NCBI GenBank assembly: GCA_030272155.1
Contig: CP126194.1
Coordinates: forward strand, 186,001 to 250,000
Length of the DNA: 64,000 nt
Direction of reading: 5' to 3'
From: Tetradesmus obliquus
Lineage: Eukaryota > Chlorophyta > Chlorophyceae > Sphaeropleales > Scenedesmaceae
Of this stretch, positions 7,131 through 20,307 are shown piece after piece (the stretch's first letter is position 1; each line of letters begins with the position of its first letter). The translations under genes and the position numbers were made by a program. The notes beneath the pieces are model-generated. The model was not told the DNA's origin, ran no database searches, and was given only the letters and a program-made list of their open reading frames with translations.

Positions 7131-8641
7131 ATGGCACCAGCACATCGCCGGCGCCGTGCGGTGCGCACACACAGGAGCCCAACCAGCAGAGGAGCTGTCA
7201 GAAAGGTGAGCTTGCAGGGAGTGTCAATCAACGACCTGCTGACAGCTGCTAGCTGTCTAGAGTGCAGCCAGCAGCCATATACATTCTAAGCCCTGCAGCA
7301 GCAGCAGCAGCGTGCTCAGCGCTGATCATCCCTAGGCCAGTTGCCAGCCGTACCCGTGCGCTGCTTGTTGTCACGGCATACAAACACCCTGTCCAGCCTG
7401 CTGCGCACCACATCCCACAAATCTGGCAGCCTCAGTGCATCAGCCATGACAGAGGCAGGTGTGATGTTCATGAATGTGTCACGCAGCGTCCGCTGCAGAT
7501 CACGCGGTGATACATCTGCACCAGTCAGCTGGTAGGTGTTGTACAGATGGTTACGGAAGCTAGCCTTGAGGCTGCCGAATGCATGCTCAATGGGCTGGTT
7601 GAAGTCTGGGGAGTAGGGTGCAATTTGCAGCACCTGCTCTGGGCTGATGCCAACTGCAGCTAGGAGCTCTGCGGCATCTTGCCCGACATGAACACTGGGG
7701 TTGTCGAAGATGTACAGCGGCGTAGTGCCGCGCGTGCGCTGCTGTTGGTTAGCCTTCTCTGCAAGCTCCTTCATGCAGTGGACAAACTCCAGCTGTGTCA
7801 TGCTCTTGGCCTTCACGTTCTTCTTCTTCTTCTGCCTCTTCAACTGCAGGTGCAGGTTTTGCCGGGTTGGCAGCGGAAAGCCTTGTTAGCAGCAGCGCAG
7901 CTGAATGTGGATGTGCAAGTGGATGATAAGGGACGCCCATTCATCAGGCTTGAGGCAGATGGGAAAAGCAGGCCCAGGATCATCAGCTTGGGGATACGCA
8001 AGCGGCCACTGCACTGGGCCATGACGGGTTGCCTGCCAGGTGTGCAGCACTTCAAGTTCTGCGAGCCGCGCGCTGCCGCAACTGAAGCAGCTCTGGAGTG
8101 CAAGCAGTGTGCATGTTTGATGCCTAATGTGGGTGGCACAGGCGCACGCAACATGCCTGCAAGTGAGGAGCAGCTGATGCGCAAGCTGTACAGGTTGGGA
8201 ATATGTGACAGCATGTGCGCGCAAGTGGCAGTAGGGTGGTGGCGAGGCCGGGTCGATTTCTTGCATGCGCAGCGCAGCGTGCTGATTCAAGCAGATGGGA
8301 CATGCCATGACACTGGTATGTATGACAACAGCACAGAGAAGCTGTTGCAGCGCAACGTTGCCTTCTGTGCTGCTGCGTATGCCAAGTTCCTGCCAGCAGG
8401 CGGCAGTGTGCTGCGGGTGCGCACATGTGAAAGTGACTGGCAGGATTCCCTGGAGACTGGTTTCCAGCTTGCTGCTGGGGGTGGTGTCATTGTGCTGTCA
8501 CCAAGCTACTCTGTTGTTATGGTCAGCGCAGGCCGCGGTGTGCAGCGCGCCTTCCCTGAGGCACTGCGAGATGCACTGCCACGTTGTGTGTACACAGAAC
8601 GCAACAGCTGGCATGTCCTTCAATGGCGCGCATCTAACTAA
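7131..8641 (+). CDS. Vsr/EDxHD-like nuclease, copy 2
   Basis: Exon 1 7131-7205, exon 2 7850-8641. It lies just downstream of an insert-bearing spacer, so its upstream 1.07 kb is unchanged while the element sits farther away. Confidence 0.7.
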
Positions 8642-9537
8642 TAGCAGCACACACTCACATAGTATGGTGTGTTGGGGTTGCCAACGTGGTCAATGTTGTC
8701 TGTTGTGCCGGTGGTGAACTTGCAGTAGACAGCGCCGTGCACCGCGTTGACGGCGCACACAAAGTGTAGCTTGACTGGTTTGTTGTCCTGGCCCTTGCGC
8801 ATCCACTTGCATGGTAGCACAGCATGTACGTTTGCATCATGTGCATCGCAATACACCTTGATGGCGCCGCCTGCTAGGTTGGACATCCAGAGTTTGCACT
8901 CATCAACAAAATAAATTCTGCTCAGCAAGTCTGGCTCATCCTGGAACATCTTGTAGAGCCTCTCTGCTGCAGCCTTTCTCCTGTCTTTCTGCTTGTCTGT
9001 CAGGTCCATCTTTACATCTATTCTTCTGCGCACCAGGTTGGGGTCGACAGCTTTCATGCGCTTCAGCAGTTGCTTGGGCCTGATGTTGTACTTCCTGCAT
9101 AGGCCACCCAGGTACTCATTTTCCTGACAAGCAAGTTTGATTGATGTCCACCATACATGCACGTCGACTTTCTTCTTTGCTTCTGCACTTGGGTAGGCCT
9201 TGACTACCTTGCCAGCTTTGAATGTTTCACTGGCCTTTAATGCCACGTCATCTGGGACTTTTGGGGGTCTGCCCTTGTGCTTGGGAGTTGCCACCGTGCC
9301 ATACTGCTTGAAGTTCTTGTAGTGGGTCATGCAGAAGGAATTCAGGTCCTGTTTGATTTGAGCAGCATGCTTAGGATAGTGTACTCTGTAATAGCCTGCC
9401 GCGCCCTTTGGACTGCCGGCGATGGCTAGCATCGTGAGCACCGCCACCACCGCCGCCACCCGCGCGCCCGTTGACTTGCGGTTGCTCTCCCATCCCAAAG
9501 GGTGCTTGCGCACCATGGACAGCCACCCTGCAGCCAT
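7316..9537 (-). CDS. Tc1/mariner-type transposase, copy 2
   Basis: Exon 1 9537-8659, exon 2 7843-7316. Its upstream site is empty (central A). Confidence 0.83.
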
Positions 9538-10720
9538 GGATTCAAAACATATGCAGGCGTCAGCTGTGCTTCTGCTAGCAGTGCAAACAGAAATAACATG
9601 TCAGGTCAACCTAATGTTTGCAGCAACCTGGGGTTTGACCAGCCTTCAGAAGGCAAAAATGCACATCTTCCTTTGCTGCAGCAGTTCTCAGCCTGCATTG
9701 CAATCCTGCTGCTGCTGTTTCTGGGCAAAGTTGATGAATTGCCTGCCCACCTGTTTATGTTATAGCAGGCCTGCTGCAGCTGCTGCTGGTGGTGCAGCTG
9801 TCCCAAATCCTGCATTACTGTTGTTTGCAATTGCTGGGACCTGCCTGGCCAGCAGCACATTCAGCAGCAGACAGCAGAGTGCAGCTCAGAGGAGGGTGCT
9901 GTCACCTGCTGTAGCCTCTGTTTTTCGAATGCACACTTTGCCAGGCAAGACAGCAGCAGCAGCAGCCTGGTGGTCATGCAGTGCTGCTGCTAAATTTTCA
10001 AAAGCACATTCAGAGCACAGCCTTGTCTTGAAAGACGTTTTAAAAGCAATCCGAATTGTCTGCTGTTGCTGCCGCAGCACGATCGAGCTGGCGTAGCCTG
10101 CACAGGTGTCTTGGACTCACTGGCTCCGTGACCAGGCTGGCTGCCCGGCGTCTTACCGGAGAAAATTCTCGGCCCAGTAAGATGTAAGAATCAGCTATTA
10201 TGTATGAGGATAAGTTTGCAGCGTGACAGCTGTCTGCATCGAGAGTGGCTGATTCGGCAGCACTTCCCCGTCACGGATTACCTGACTCAAACACAGCTTT
10301 CTCCTGCCGTGCGTCAGCTCAATTTAATTCTTGAATAGATGTTATTACAATGCCAAGAGTGCAGCGACATCAATGCATCCTGCTTGGTAGGGCAACCGTT
10401 GAGACAAGTAACGTGTGGTTCAGTAGCTGGAGCTGCATGAAGCACATGTTAGCACGTACAATAATTAATTTCAACCGTAACAAGTACAATCATTCACGCA
10501 CATCGGCTCAACTCGCCTGCATGTGAACTGCCCATCAACAGCACTGCTGCCCTGGCAGAACTGCCTTGCCACGCGCCCGCGCTTTTCACTCTGGGCCAGT
10601 CTATGCACCAATACACCATCTGACAATTATTATCAGATAACAATCTATCAACTAATCATGCCTGTGGCTGTCCATGCTGGCATACAGTTGAAAACAAAGA
10701 CATAACCACCCAGCTACAGC
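9538..10720. other. Intergenic spacer, empty-site type A
   Basis: 1,183 bp. It differs visibly from the 1638 spacer only at the palindrome centre (A at 9648). Confidence 0.6.
9642..9654. repeat. Empty insertion site palindrome, central A
   Basis: GCCTTC-A-GAAGGC: the reverse-complement state of the T form at 1742. Confidence 0.75.
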
Positions 10721-12231
10721 ATGGCACCAGCACATCGCCGGCGCCGTGCGGTGCGCACACACAGGAGCCCAACCAGCAGAGGAGCTGTCAGAAAGGTGAG
10801 CTTGCAGGGAGTGTCAATCAACGACCTGCTGACAGCTGCTAGCTGTCTAGAGTGCAGCCAGCAGCCATATACATTCTAAGCCCTGCAGCAGCAGCAGCAG
10901 CGTGCTCAGCGCTGATCATCCCTAGGCCAGTTGCCAGCCGTACCCGTGCGCTGCTTGTTGTCACGGCATACAAACACCCTGTCCAGCCTGCTGCGCACCA
11001 CATCCCACAAATCTGGCAGCCTCAGTGCATCAGCCATGACAGAGGCAGGTGTGATGTTCATGAATGTGTCACGCAGCGTCCGCTGCAGATCACGCGGTGA
11101 TACATCTGCACCAGTCAGCTGGTAGGTGTTGTACAGATGGTTACGGAAGCTAGCCTTGAGGCTGCCGAATGCATGCTCAATGGGCTGGTTGAAGTCTGGG
11201 GAGTAGGGTGCAATTTGCAGCACCTGCTCTGGGCTGATGCCAACTGCAGCTAGGAGCTCTGCGGCATCTTGCCCGACATGAACACTGGGGTTGTCGAAGA
11301 TGTACAGCGGCGTAGTGCCGCGCGTGCGCTGCTGTTGGTTAGCCTTCTCTGCAAGCTCCTTCATGCAGTGGACAAACTCCAGCTGTGTCATGCTCTTGGC
11401 CTTCACGTTCTTCTTCTTCTTCTGCCTCTTCAACTGCAGGTGCAGGTTTTGCCGGGTTGGCAGCGGAAAGCCTTGTTAGCAGCAGCGCAGCTGAATGTGG
11501 ATGTGCAAGTGGATGATAAGGGACGCCCATTCATCAGGCTTGAGGCAGATGGGAAAAGCAGGCCCAGGATCATCAGCTTGGGGATACGCAAGCGGCCACT
11601 GCACTGGGCCATGACGGGTTGCCTGCCAGGTGTGCAGCACTTCAAGTTCTGCGAGCCGCGCGCTGCCGCAACTGAAGCAGCTCTGGAGTGCAAGCAGTGT
11701 GCATGTTTGATGCCTAATGTGGGTGGCACAGGCGCACGCAACATGCCTGCAAGTGAGGAGCAGCTGATGCGCAAGCTGTACAGGTTGGGAATATGTGACA
11801 GCATGTGCGCGCAAGTGGCAGTAGGGTGGTGGCGAGGCCGGGTCGATTTCTTGCATGCGCAGCGCAGCGTGCTGATTCAAGCAGATGGGACATGCCATGA
11901 CACTGGTATGTATGACAACAGCACAGAGAAGCTGTTGCAGCGCAACGTTGCCTTCTGTGCTGCTGCGTATGCCAAGTTCCTGCCAGCAGGCGGCAGTGTG
12001 CTGCGGGTGCGCACATGTGAAAGTGACTGGCAGGATTCCCTGGAGACTGGTTTCCAGCTTGCTGCTGGGGGTGGTGTCATTGTGCTGTCACCAAGCTACT
12101 CTGTTGTTATGGTCAGCGCAGGCCGCGGTGTGCAGCGCGCCTTCCCTGAGGCACTGCGAGATGCACTGCCACGTTGTGTGTACACAGAACGCAACAGCTG
12201 GCATGTCCTTCAATGGCGCGCATCTAACTAA
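10721..12231 (+). CDS. Vsr/EDxHD-like nuclease, copy 3
   Basis: Exon 1 10721-10795, exon 2 11440-12231. All catalytic motifs are retained. Confidence 0.7.
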
Positions 12232-13127
12232 TAGCAGCACACACTCACATAGTATGGTGTGTTGGGGTTGCCAACGTGGTCAATGTTGTCTGTTGTGCCG
12301 GTGGTGAACTTGCAGTAGACAGCGCCGTGCACCGCGTTGACGGCGCACACAAAGTGTAGCTTGACTGGTTTGTTGTCCTGGCCCTTGCGCATCCACTTGC
12401 ATGGTAGCACAGCATGTACGTTTGCATCATGTGCATCGCAATACACCTTGATGGCGCCGCCTGCTAGGTTGGACATCCAGAGTTTGCACTCATCAACAAA
12501 ATAAATTCTGCTCAGCAAGTCTGGCTCATCCTGGAACATCTTGTAGAGCCTCTCTGCTGCAGCCTTTCTCCTGTCTTTCTGCTTGTCTGTCAGGTCCATC
12601 TTTACATCTATTCTTCTGCGCACCAGGTTGGGGTCGACAGCTTTCATGCGCTTCAGCAGTTGCTTGGGCCTGATGTTGTACTTCCTGCATAGGCCACCCA
12701 GGTACTCATTTTCCTGACAAGCAAGTTTGATTGATGTCCACCATACATGCACGTCGACTTTCTTCTTTGCTTCTGCACTTGGGTAGGCCTTGACTACCTT
12801 GCCAGCTTTGAATGTTTCACTGGCCTTTAATGCCACGTCATCTGGGACTTTTGGGGGTCTGCCCTTGTGCTTGGGAGTTGCCACCGTGCCATACTGCTTG
12901 AAGTTCTTGTAGTGGGTCATGCAGAAGGAATTCAGGTCCTGTTTGATTTGAGCAGCATGCTTAGGATAGTGTACTCTGTAATAGCCTGCCGCGCCCTTTG
13001 GACTGCCGGCGATGGCTAGCATCGTGAGCACCGCCACCACCGCCGCCACCCGCGCGCCCGTTGACTTGCGGTTGCTCTCCCATCCCAAAGGGTGCTTGCG
13101 CACCATGGACAGCCACCCTGCAGCCAT
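10906..13127 (-). CDS. Tc1/mariner-type transposase, copy 3
   Basis: Exon 1 13127-12249, exon 2 11433-10906. The upstream site is empty (central T). Confidence 0.83.
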
Positions 13128-14310
13128 GGATTCAAAACATATGCAGGCGTCAGCTGTGCTTCTGCTAGCAGTGCAAACAGAAATAACATGTCAGGTCAAC
13201 CTAATGTTTGCAGCAACCTGGGGTTTGACCAGCCTTCTGAAGGCAAAAATGCACATCTTCCTTTGCTGCAGCAGTTCTCAGCCTGCATTGCAATCCTGCT
13301 GCTGCTGTTTCTGGGCAAAGTTGATGAATTGCCTGCCCACCTGTTTATGTTATAGCAGGCCTGCTGCAGCTGCTGCTGGTGGTGCAGCTGTCCCAAATCC
13401 TGCATTACTGTTGTTTGCAATTGCTGGGACCTGCCTGGCCAGCAGCACATTCAGCAGCAGACAGCAGAGTGCAGCTCAGAGGAGGGTGCTGTCACCTGCT
13501 GTAGCCTCTGTTTTTCGAATGCACACTTTGCCAGGCAAGACAGCAGCAGCAGCAGCCTGGTGGTCATGCAGTGCTGCTGCTAAATTTTCAAAAGCACATT
13601 CAGAGCACAGCCTTGTCTTGAAAGACGTTTTAAAAGCAATCCGAATTGTCTGCTGTTGCTGCCGCAGCACGATCGAGCTGGCGTAGCCTGCACAGGTGTC
13701 TTGGACTCACTGGCTCCGTGACCAGGCTGGCTGCCCGGCGTCTTACCGGAGAAAATTCTCGGCCCAGTAAGATGTAAGAATCAGCTATTATGTATGAGGA
13801 TAAGTTTGCAGCGTGACAGCTGTCTGCATCGAGAGTGGCTGATTCGGCAGCACTTCCCCGTCACGGATTACCTGACTCAAACACAGCTTTCTCCTGCCGT
13901 GCGTCAGCTCAATTTAATTCTTGAATAGATGTTATTACAATGCCAAGAGTGCAGCGACATCAATGCATCCTGCTTGGTAGGGCAACCGTTGAGACAAGTA
14001 ACGTGTGGTTCAGTAGCTGGAGCTGCATGAAGCACATGTTAGCACGTACAATAATTAATTTCAACCGTAACAAGTACAATCATTCACGCACATCGGCTCA
14101 ACTCGCCTGCATGTGAACTGCCCATCAACAGCACTGCTGCCCTGGCAGAACTGCCTTGCCACGCGCCCGCGCTTTTCACTCTGGGCCAGTCTATGCACCA
14201 ATACACCATCTGACAATTATTATCAGATAACAATCTATCAACTAATCATGCCTGTGGCTGTCCATGCTGGCATACAGTTGAAAACAAAGACATAACCACC
14301 CAGCTACAGC
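13128..14310. other. Intergenic spacer, empty-site type T
   Basis: 1,183 bp with the palindrome at 13232-13244. Confidence 0.6.
13232..13244. repeat. Empty insertion site palindrome, central T
   Basis: GCCTTC-T-GAAGGC, identical to the site at 1742. Confidence 0.75.
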
Positions 14311-15821
14311 ATGGCACCAGCACATCGCCGGCGCCGTGCGGTGCGCACACACAGGAGCCCAACCAGCAGAGGAGCTGTCAGAAAGGTGAGCTTGCAGGGA
14401 GTGTCAATCAACGACCTGCTGACAGCTGCTAGCTGTCTAGAGTGCAGCCAGCAGCCATATACATTCTAAGCCCTGCAGCAGCAGCAGCAGCGTGCTCAGC
14501 GCTGATCATCCCTAGGCCAGTTGCCAGCCGTACCCGTGCGCTGCTTGTTGTCACGGCATACAAACACCCTGTCCAGCCTGCTGCGCACCACATCCCACAA
14601 ATCTGGCAGCCTCAGTGCATCAGCCATGACAGAGGCAGGTGTGATGTTCATGAATGTGTCACGCAGCGTCCGCTGCAGATCACGCGGTGATACATCTGCA
14701 CCAGTCAGCTGGTAGGTGTTGTACAGATGGTTACGGAAGCTAGCCTTGAGGCTGCCGAATGCATGCTCAATGGGCTGGTTGAAGTCTGGGGAGTAGGGTG
14801 CAATTTGCAGCACCTGCTCTGGGCTGATGCCAACTGCAGCTAGGAGCTCTGCGGCATCTTGCCCGACATGAACACTGGGGTTGTCGAAGATGTACAGCGG
14901 CGTAGTGCCGCGCGTGCGCTGCTGTTGGTTAGCCTTCTCTGCAAGCTCCTTCATGCAGTGGACAAACTCCAGCTGTGTCATGCTCTTGGCCTTCACGTTC
15001 TTCTTCTTCTTCTGCCTCTTCAACTGCAGGTGCAGGTTTTGCCGGGTTGGCAGCGGAAAGCCTTGTTAGCAGCAGCGCAGCTGAATGTGGATGTGCAAGT
15101 GGATGATAAGGGACGCCCATTCATCAGGCTTGAGGCAGATGGGAAAAGCAGGCCCAGGATCATCAGCTTGGGGATACGCAAGCGGCCACTGCACTGGGCC
15201 ATGACGGGTTGCCTGCCAGGTGTGCAGCACTTCAAGTTCTGCGAGCCGCGCGCTGCCGCAACTGAAGCAGCTCTGGAGTGCAAGCAGTGTGCATGTTTGA
15301 TGCCTAATGTGGGTGGCACAGGCGCACGCAACATGCCTGCAAGTGAGGAGCAGCTGATGCGCAAGCTGTACAGGTTGGGAATATGTGACAGCATGTGCGC
15401 GCAAGTGGCAGTAGGGTGGTGGCGAGGCCGGGTCGATTTCTTGCATGCGCAGCGCAGCGTGCTGATTCAAGCAGATGGGACATGCCATGACACTGGTATG
15501 TATGACAACAGCACAGAGAAGCTGTTGCAGCGCAACGTTGCCTTCTGTGCTGCTGCGTATGCCAAGTTCCTGCCAGCAGGCGGCAGTGTGCTGCGGGTGC
15601 GCACATGTGAAAGTGACTGGCAGGATTCCCTGGAGACTGGTTTCCAGCTTGCTGCTGGGGGTGGTGTCATTGTGCTGTCACCAAGCTACTCTGTTGTTAT
15701 GGTCAGCGCAGGCCGCGGTGTGCAGCGCGCCTTCCCTGAGGCACTGCGAGATGCACTGCCACGTTGTGTGTACACAGAACGCAACAGCTGGCATGTCCTT
15801 CAATGGCGCGCATCTAACTAA
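14311..15821 (+). CDS. Vsr/EDxHD-like nuclease, copy 4
   Basis: Exon 1 14311-14385, exon 2 15030-15821. The copy spans the seam at 15081 between the two 15,080-bp higher-order repeats. Confidence 0.7.
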
Positions 15822-16717
15822 TAGCAGCACACACTCACATAGTATGGTGTGTTGGGGTTGCCAACGTGGTCAATGTTGTCTGTTGTGCCGGTGGTGAACT
15901 TGCAGTAGACAGCGCCGTGCACCGCGTTGACGGCGCACACAAAGTGTAGCTTGACTGGTTTGTTGTCCTGGCCCTTGCGCATCCACTTGCATGGTAGCAC
16001 AGCATGTACGTTTGCATCATGTGCATCGCAATACACCTTGATGGCGCCGCCTGCTAGGTTGGACATCCAGAGTTTGCACTCATCAACAAAATAAATTCTG
16101 CTCAGCAAGTCTGGCTCATCCTGGAACATCTTGTAGAGCCTCTCTGCTGCAGCCTTTCTCCTGTCTTTCTGCTTGTCTGTCAGGTCCATCTTTACATCTA
16201 TTCTTCTGCGCACCAGGTTGGGGTCGACAGCTTTCATGCGCTTCAGCAGTTGCTTGGGCCTGATGTTGTACTTCCTGCATAGGCCACCCAGGTACTCATT
16301 TTCCTGACAAGCAAGTTTGATTGATGTCCACCATACATGCACGTCGACTTTCTTCTTTGCTTCTGCACTTGGGTAGGCCTTGACTACCTTGCCAGCTTTG
16401 AATGTTTCACTGGCCTTTAATGCCACGTCATCTGGGACTTTTGGGGGTCTGCCCTTGTGCTTGGGAGTTGCCACCGTGCCATACTGCTTGAAGTTCTTGT
16501 AGTGGGTCATGCAGAAGGAATTCAGGTCCTGTTTGATTTGAGCAGCATGCTTAGGATAGTGTACTCTGTAATAGCCTGCCGCGCCCTTTGGACTGCCGGC
16601 GATGGCTAGCATCGTGAGCACCGCCACCACCGCCGCCACCCGCGCGCCCGTTGACTTGCGGTTGCTCTCCCATCCCAAAGGGTGCTTGCGCACCATGGAC
16701 AGCCACCCTGCAGCCAT
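14496..16717 (-). CDS. Tc1/mariner-type transposase, copy 4
   Basis: Exon 1 16717-15839, exon 2 15023-14496. The upstream site is empty (central T). Confidence 0.83.
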
Positions 16718-17900
16718 GGATTCAAAACATATGCAGGCGTCAGCTGTGCTTCTGCTAGCAGTGCAAACAGAAATAACATGTCAGGTCAACCTAATGTTTG
16801 CAGCAACCTGGGGTTTGACCAGCCTTCTGAAGGCAAAAATGCACATCTTCCTTTGCTGCAGCAGTTCTCAGCCTGCATTGCAATCCTGCTGCTGCTGTTT
16901 CTGGGCAAAGTTGATGAATTGCCTGCCCACCTGTTTATGTTATAGCAGGCCTGCTGCAGCTGCTGCTGGTGGTGCAGCTGTCCCAAATCCTGCATTACTG
17001 TTGTTTGCAATTGCTGGGACCTGCCTGGCCAGCAGCACATTCAGCAGCAGACAGCAGAGTGCAGCTCAGAGGAGGGTGCTGTCACCTGCTGTAGCCTCTG
17101 TTTTTCGAATGCACACTTTGCCAGGCAAGACAGCAGCAGCAGCAGCCTGGTGGTCATGCAGTGCTGCTGCTAAATTTTCAAAAGCACATTCAGAGCACAG
17201 CCTTGTCTTGAAAGACGTTTTAAAAGCAATCCGAATTGTCTGCTGTTGCTGCCGCAGCACGATCGAGCTGGCGTAGCCTGCACAGGTGTCTTGGACTCAC
17301 TGGCTCCGTGACCAGGCTGGCTGCCCGGCGTCTTACCGGAGAAAATTCTCGGCCCAGTAAGATGTAAGAATCAGCTATTATGTATGAGGATAAGTTTGCA
17401 GCGTGACAGCTGTCTGCATCGAGAGTGGCTGATTCGGCAGCACTTCCCCGTCACGGATTACCTGACTCAAACACAGCTTTCTCCTGCCGTGCGTCAGCTC
17501 AATTTAATTCTTGAATAGATGTTATTACAATGCCAAGAGTGCAGCGACATCAATGCATCCTGCTTGGTAGGGCAACCGTTGAGACAAGTAACGTGTGGTT
17601 CAGTAGCTGGAGCTGCATGAAGCACATGTTAGCACGTACAATAATTAATTTCAACCGTAACAAGTACAATCATTCACGCACATCGGCTCAACTCGCCTGC
17701 ATGTGAACTGCCCATCAACAGCACTGCTGCCCTGGCAGAACTGCCTTGCCACGCGCCCGCGCTTTTCACTCTGGGCCAGTCTATGCACCAATACACCATC
17801 TGACAATTATTATCAGATAACAATCTATCAACTAATCATGCCTGTGGCTGTCCATGCTGGCATACAGTTGAAAACAAAGACATAACCACCCAGCTACAGC
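16718..17900. other. Intergenic spacer, empty-site type T
   Basis: 1,183 bp with the palindrome at 16822-16834. It is the higher-order counterpart of 1638-2820. Confidence 0.6.
16822..16834. repeat. Empty insertion site palindrome, central T
   Basis: GCCTTC-T-GAAGGC, 15,080 bp from the site at 1742. Confidence 0.75.
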
Positions 17901-19411
17901 ATGGCACCAGCACATCGCCGGCGCCGTGCGGTGCGCACACACAGGAGCCCAACCAGCAGAGGAGCTGTCAGAAAGGTGAGCTTGCAGGGAGTGTCAATCA
18001 ACGACCTGCTGACAGCTGCTAGCTGTCTAGAGTGCAGCCAGCAGCCATATACATTCTAAGCCCTGCAGCAGCAGCAGCAGCGTGCTCAGCGCTGATCATC
18101 CCTAGGCCAGTTGCCAGCCGTACCCGTGCGCTGCTTGTTGTCACGGCATACAAACACCCTGTCCAGCCTGCTGCGCACCACATCCCACAAATCTGGCAGC
18201 CTCAGTGCATCAGCCATGACAGAGGCAGGTGTGATGTTCATGAATGTGTCACGCAGCGTCCGCTGCAGATCACGCGGTGATACATCTGCACCAGTCAGCT
18301 GGTAGGTGTTGTACAGATGGTTACGGAAGCTAGCCTTGAGGCTGCCGAATGCATGCTCAATGGGCTGGTTGAAGTCTGGGGAGTAGGGTGCAATTTGCAG
18401 CACCTGCTCTGGGCTGATGCCAACTGCAGCTAGGAGCTCTGCGGCATCTTGCCCGACATGAACACTGGGGTTGTCGAAGATGTACAGCGGCGTAGTGCCG
18501 CGCGTGCGCTGCTGTTGGTTAGCCTTCTCTGCAAGCTCCTTCATGCAGTGGACAAACTCCAGCTGTGTCATGCTCTTGGCCTTCACGTTCTTCTTCTTCT
18601 TCTGCCTCTTCAACTGCAGGTGCAGGTTTTGCCGGGTTGGCAGCGGAAAGCCTTGTTAGCAGCAGCGCAGCTGAATGTGGATGTGCAAGTGGATGATAAG
18701 GGACGCCCATTCATCAGGCTTGAGGCAGATGGGAAAAGCAGGCCCAGGATCATCAGCTTGGGGATACGCAAGCGGCCACTGCACTGGGCCATGACGGGTT
18801 GCCTGCCAGGTGTGCAGCACTTCAAGTTCTGCGAGCCGCGCGCTGCCGCAACTGAAGCAGCTCTGGAGTGCAAGCAGTGTGCATGTTTGATGCCTAATGT
18901 GGGTGGCACAGGCGCACGCAACATGCCTGCAAGTGAGGAGCAGCTGATGCGCAAGCTGTACAGGTTGGGAATATGTGACAGCATGTGCGCGCAAGTGGCA
19001 GTAGGGTGGTGGCGAGGCCGGGTCGATTTCTTGCATGCGCAGCGCAGCGTGCTGATTCAAGCAGATGGGACATGCCATGACACTGGTATGTATGACAACA
19101 GCACAGAGAAGCTGTTGCAGCGCAACGTTGCCTTCTGTGCTGCTGCGTATGCCAAGTTCCTGCCAGCAGGCGGCAGTGTGCTGCGGGTGCGCACATGTGA
19201 AAGTGACTGGCAGGATTCCCTGGAGACTGGTTTCCAGCTTGCTGCTGGGGGTGGTGTCATTGTGCTGTCACCAAGCTACTCTGTTGTTATGGTCAGCGCA
19301 GGCCGCGGTGTGCAGCGCGCCTTCCCTGAGGCACTGCGAGATGCACTGCCACGTTGTGTGTACACAGAACGCAACAGCTGGCATGTCCTTCAATGGCGCG
19401 CATCTAACTAA
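17901..19411 (+). CDS. Vsr/EDxHD-like nuclease, copy 5
   Basis: Exon 1 17901-17975, exon 2 18620-19411. Confidence 0.7.
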
Positions 19412-20307
19412 TAGCAGCACACACTCACATAGTATGGTGTGTTGGGGTTGCCAACGTGGTCAATGTTGTCTGTTGTGCCGGTGGTGAACTTGCAGTAGAC
19501 AGCGCCGTGCACCGCGTTGACGGCGCACACAAAGTGTAGCTTGACTGGTTTGTTGTCCTGGCCCTTGCGCATCCACTTGCATGGTAGCACAGCATGTACG
19601 TTTGCATCATGTGCATCGCAATACACCTTGATGGCGCCGCCTGCTAGGTTGGACATCCAGAGTTTGCACTCATCAACAAAATAAATTCTGCTCAGCAAGT
19701 CTGGCTCATCCTGGAACATCTTGTAGAGCCTCTCTGCTGCAGCCTTTCTCCTGTCTTTCTGCTTGTCTGTCAGGTCCATCTTTACATCTATTCTTCTGCG
19801 CACCAGGTTGGGGTCGACAGCTTTCATGCGCTTCAGCAGTTGCTTGGGCCTGATGTTGTACTTCCTGCATAGGCCACCCAGGTACTCATTTTCCTGACAA
19901 GCAAGTTTGATTGATGTCCACCATACATGCACGTCGACTTTCTTCTTTGCTTCTGCACTTGGGTAGGCCTTGACTACCTTGCCAGCTTTGAATGTTTCAC
20001 TGGCCTTTAATGCCACGTCATCTGGGACTTTTGGGGGTCTGCCCTTGTGCTTGGGAGTTGCCACCGTGCCATACTGCTTGAAGTTCTTGTAGTGGGTCAT
20101 GCAGAAGGAATTCAGGTCCTGTTTGATTTGAGCAGCATGCTTAGGATAGTGTACTCTGTAATAGCCTGCCGCGCCCTTTGGACTGCCGGCGATGGCTAGC
20201 ATCGTGAGCACCGCCACCACCGCCGCCACCCGCGCGCCCGTTGACTTGCGGTTGCTCTCCCATCCCAAAGGGTGCTTGCGCACCATGGACAGCCACCCTG
20301 CAGCCAT
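18086..20307 (-). CDS. Tc1/mariner-type transposase, copy 5
   Basis: Exon 1 20307-19429, exon 2 18613-18086. A 723-bp insert lies 110 bp upstream of its ATG. Confidence 0.83.
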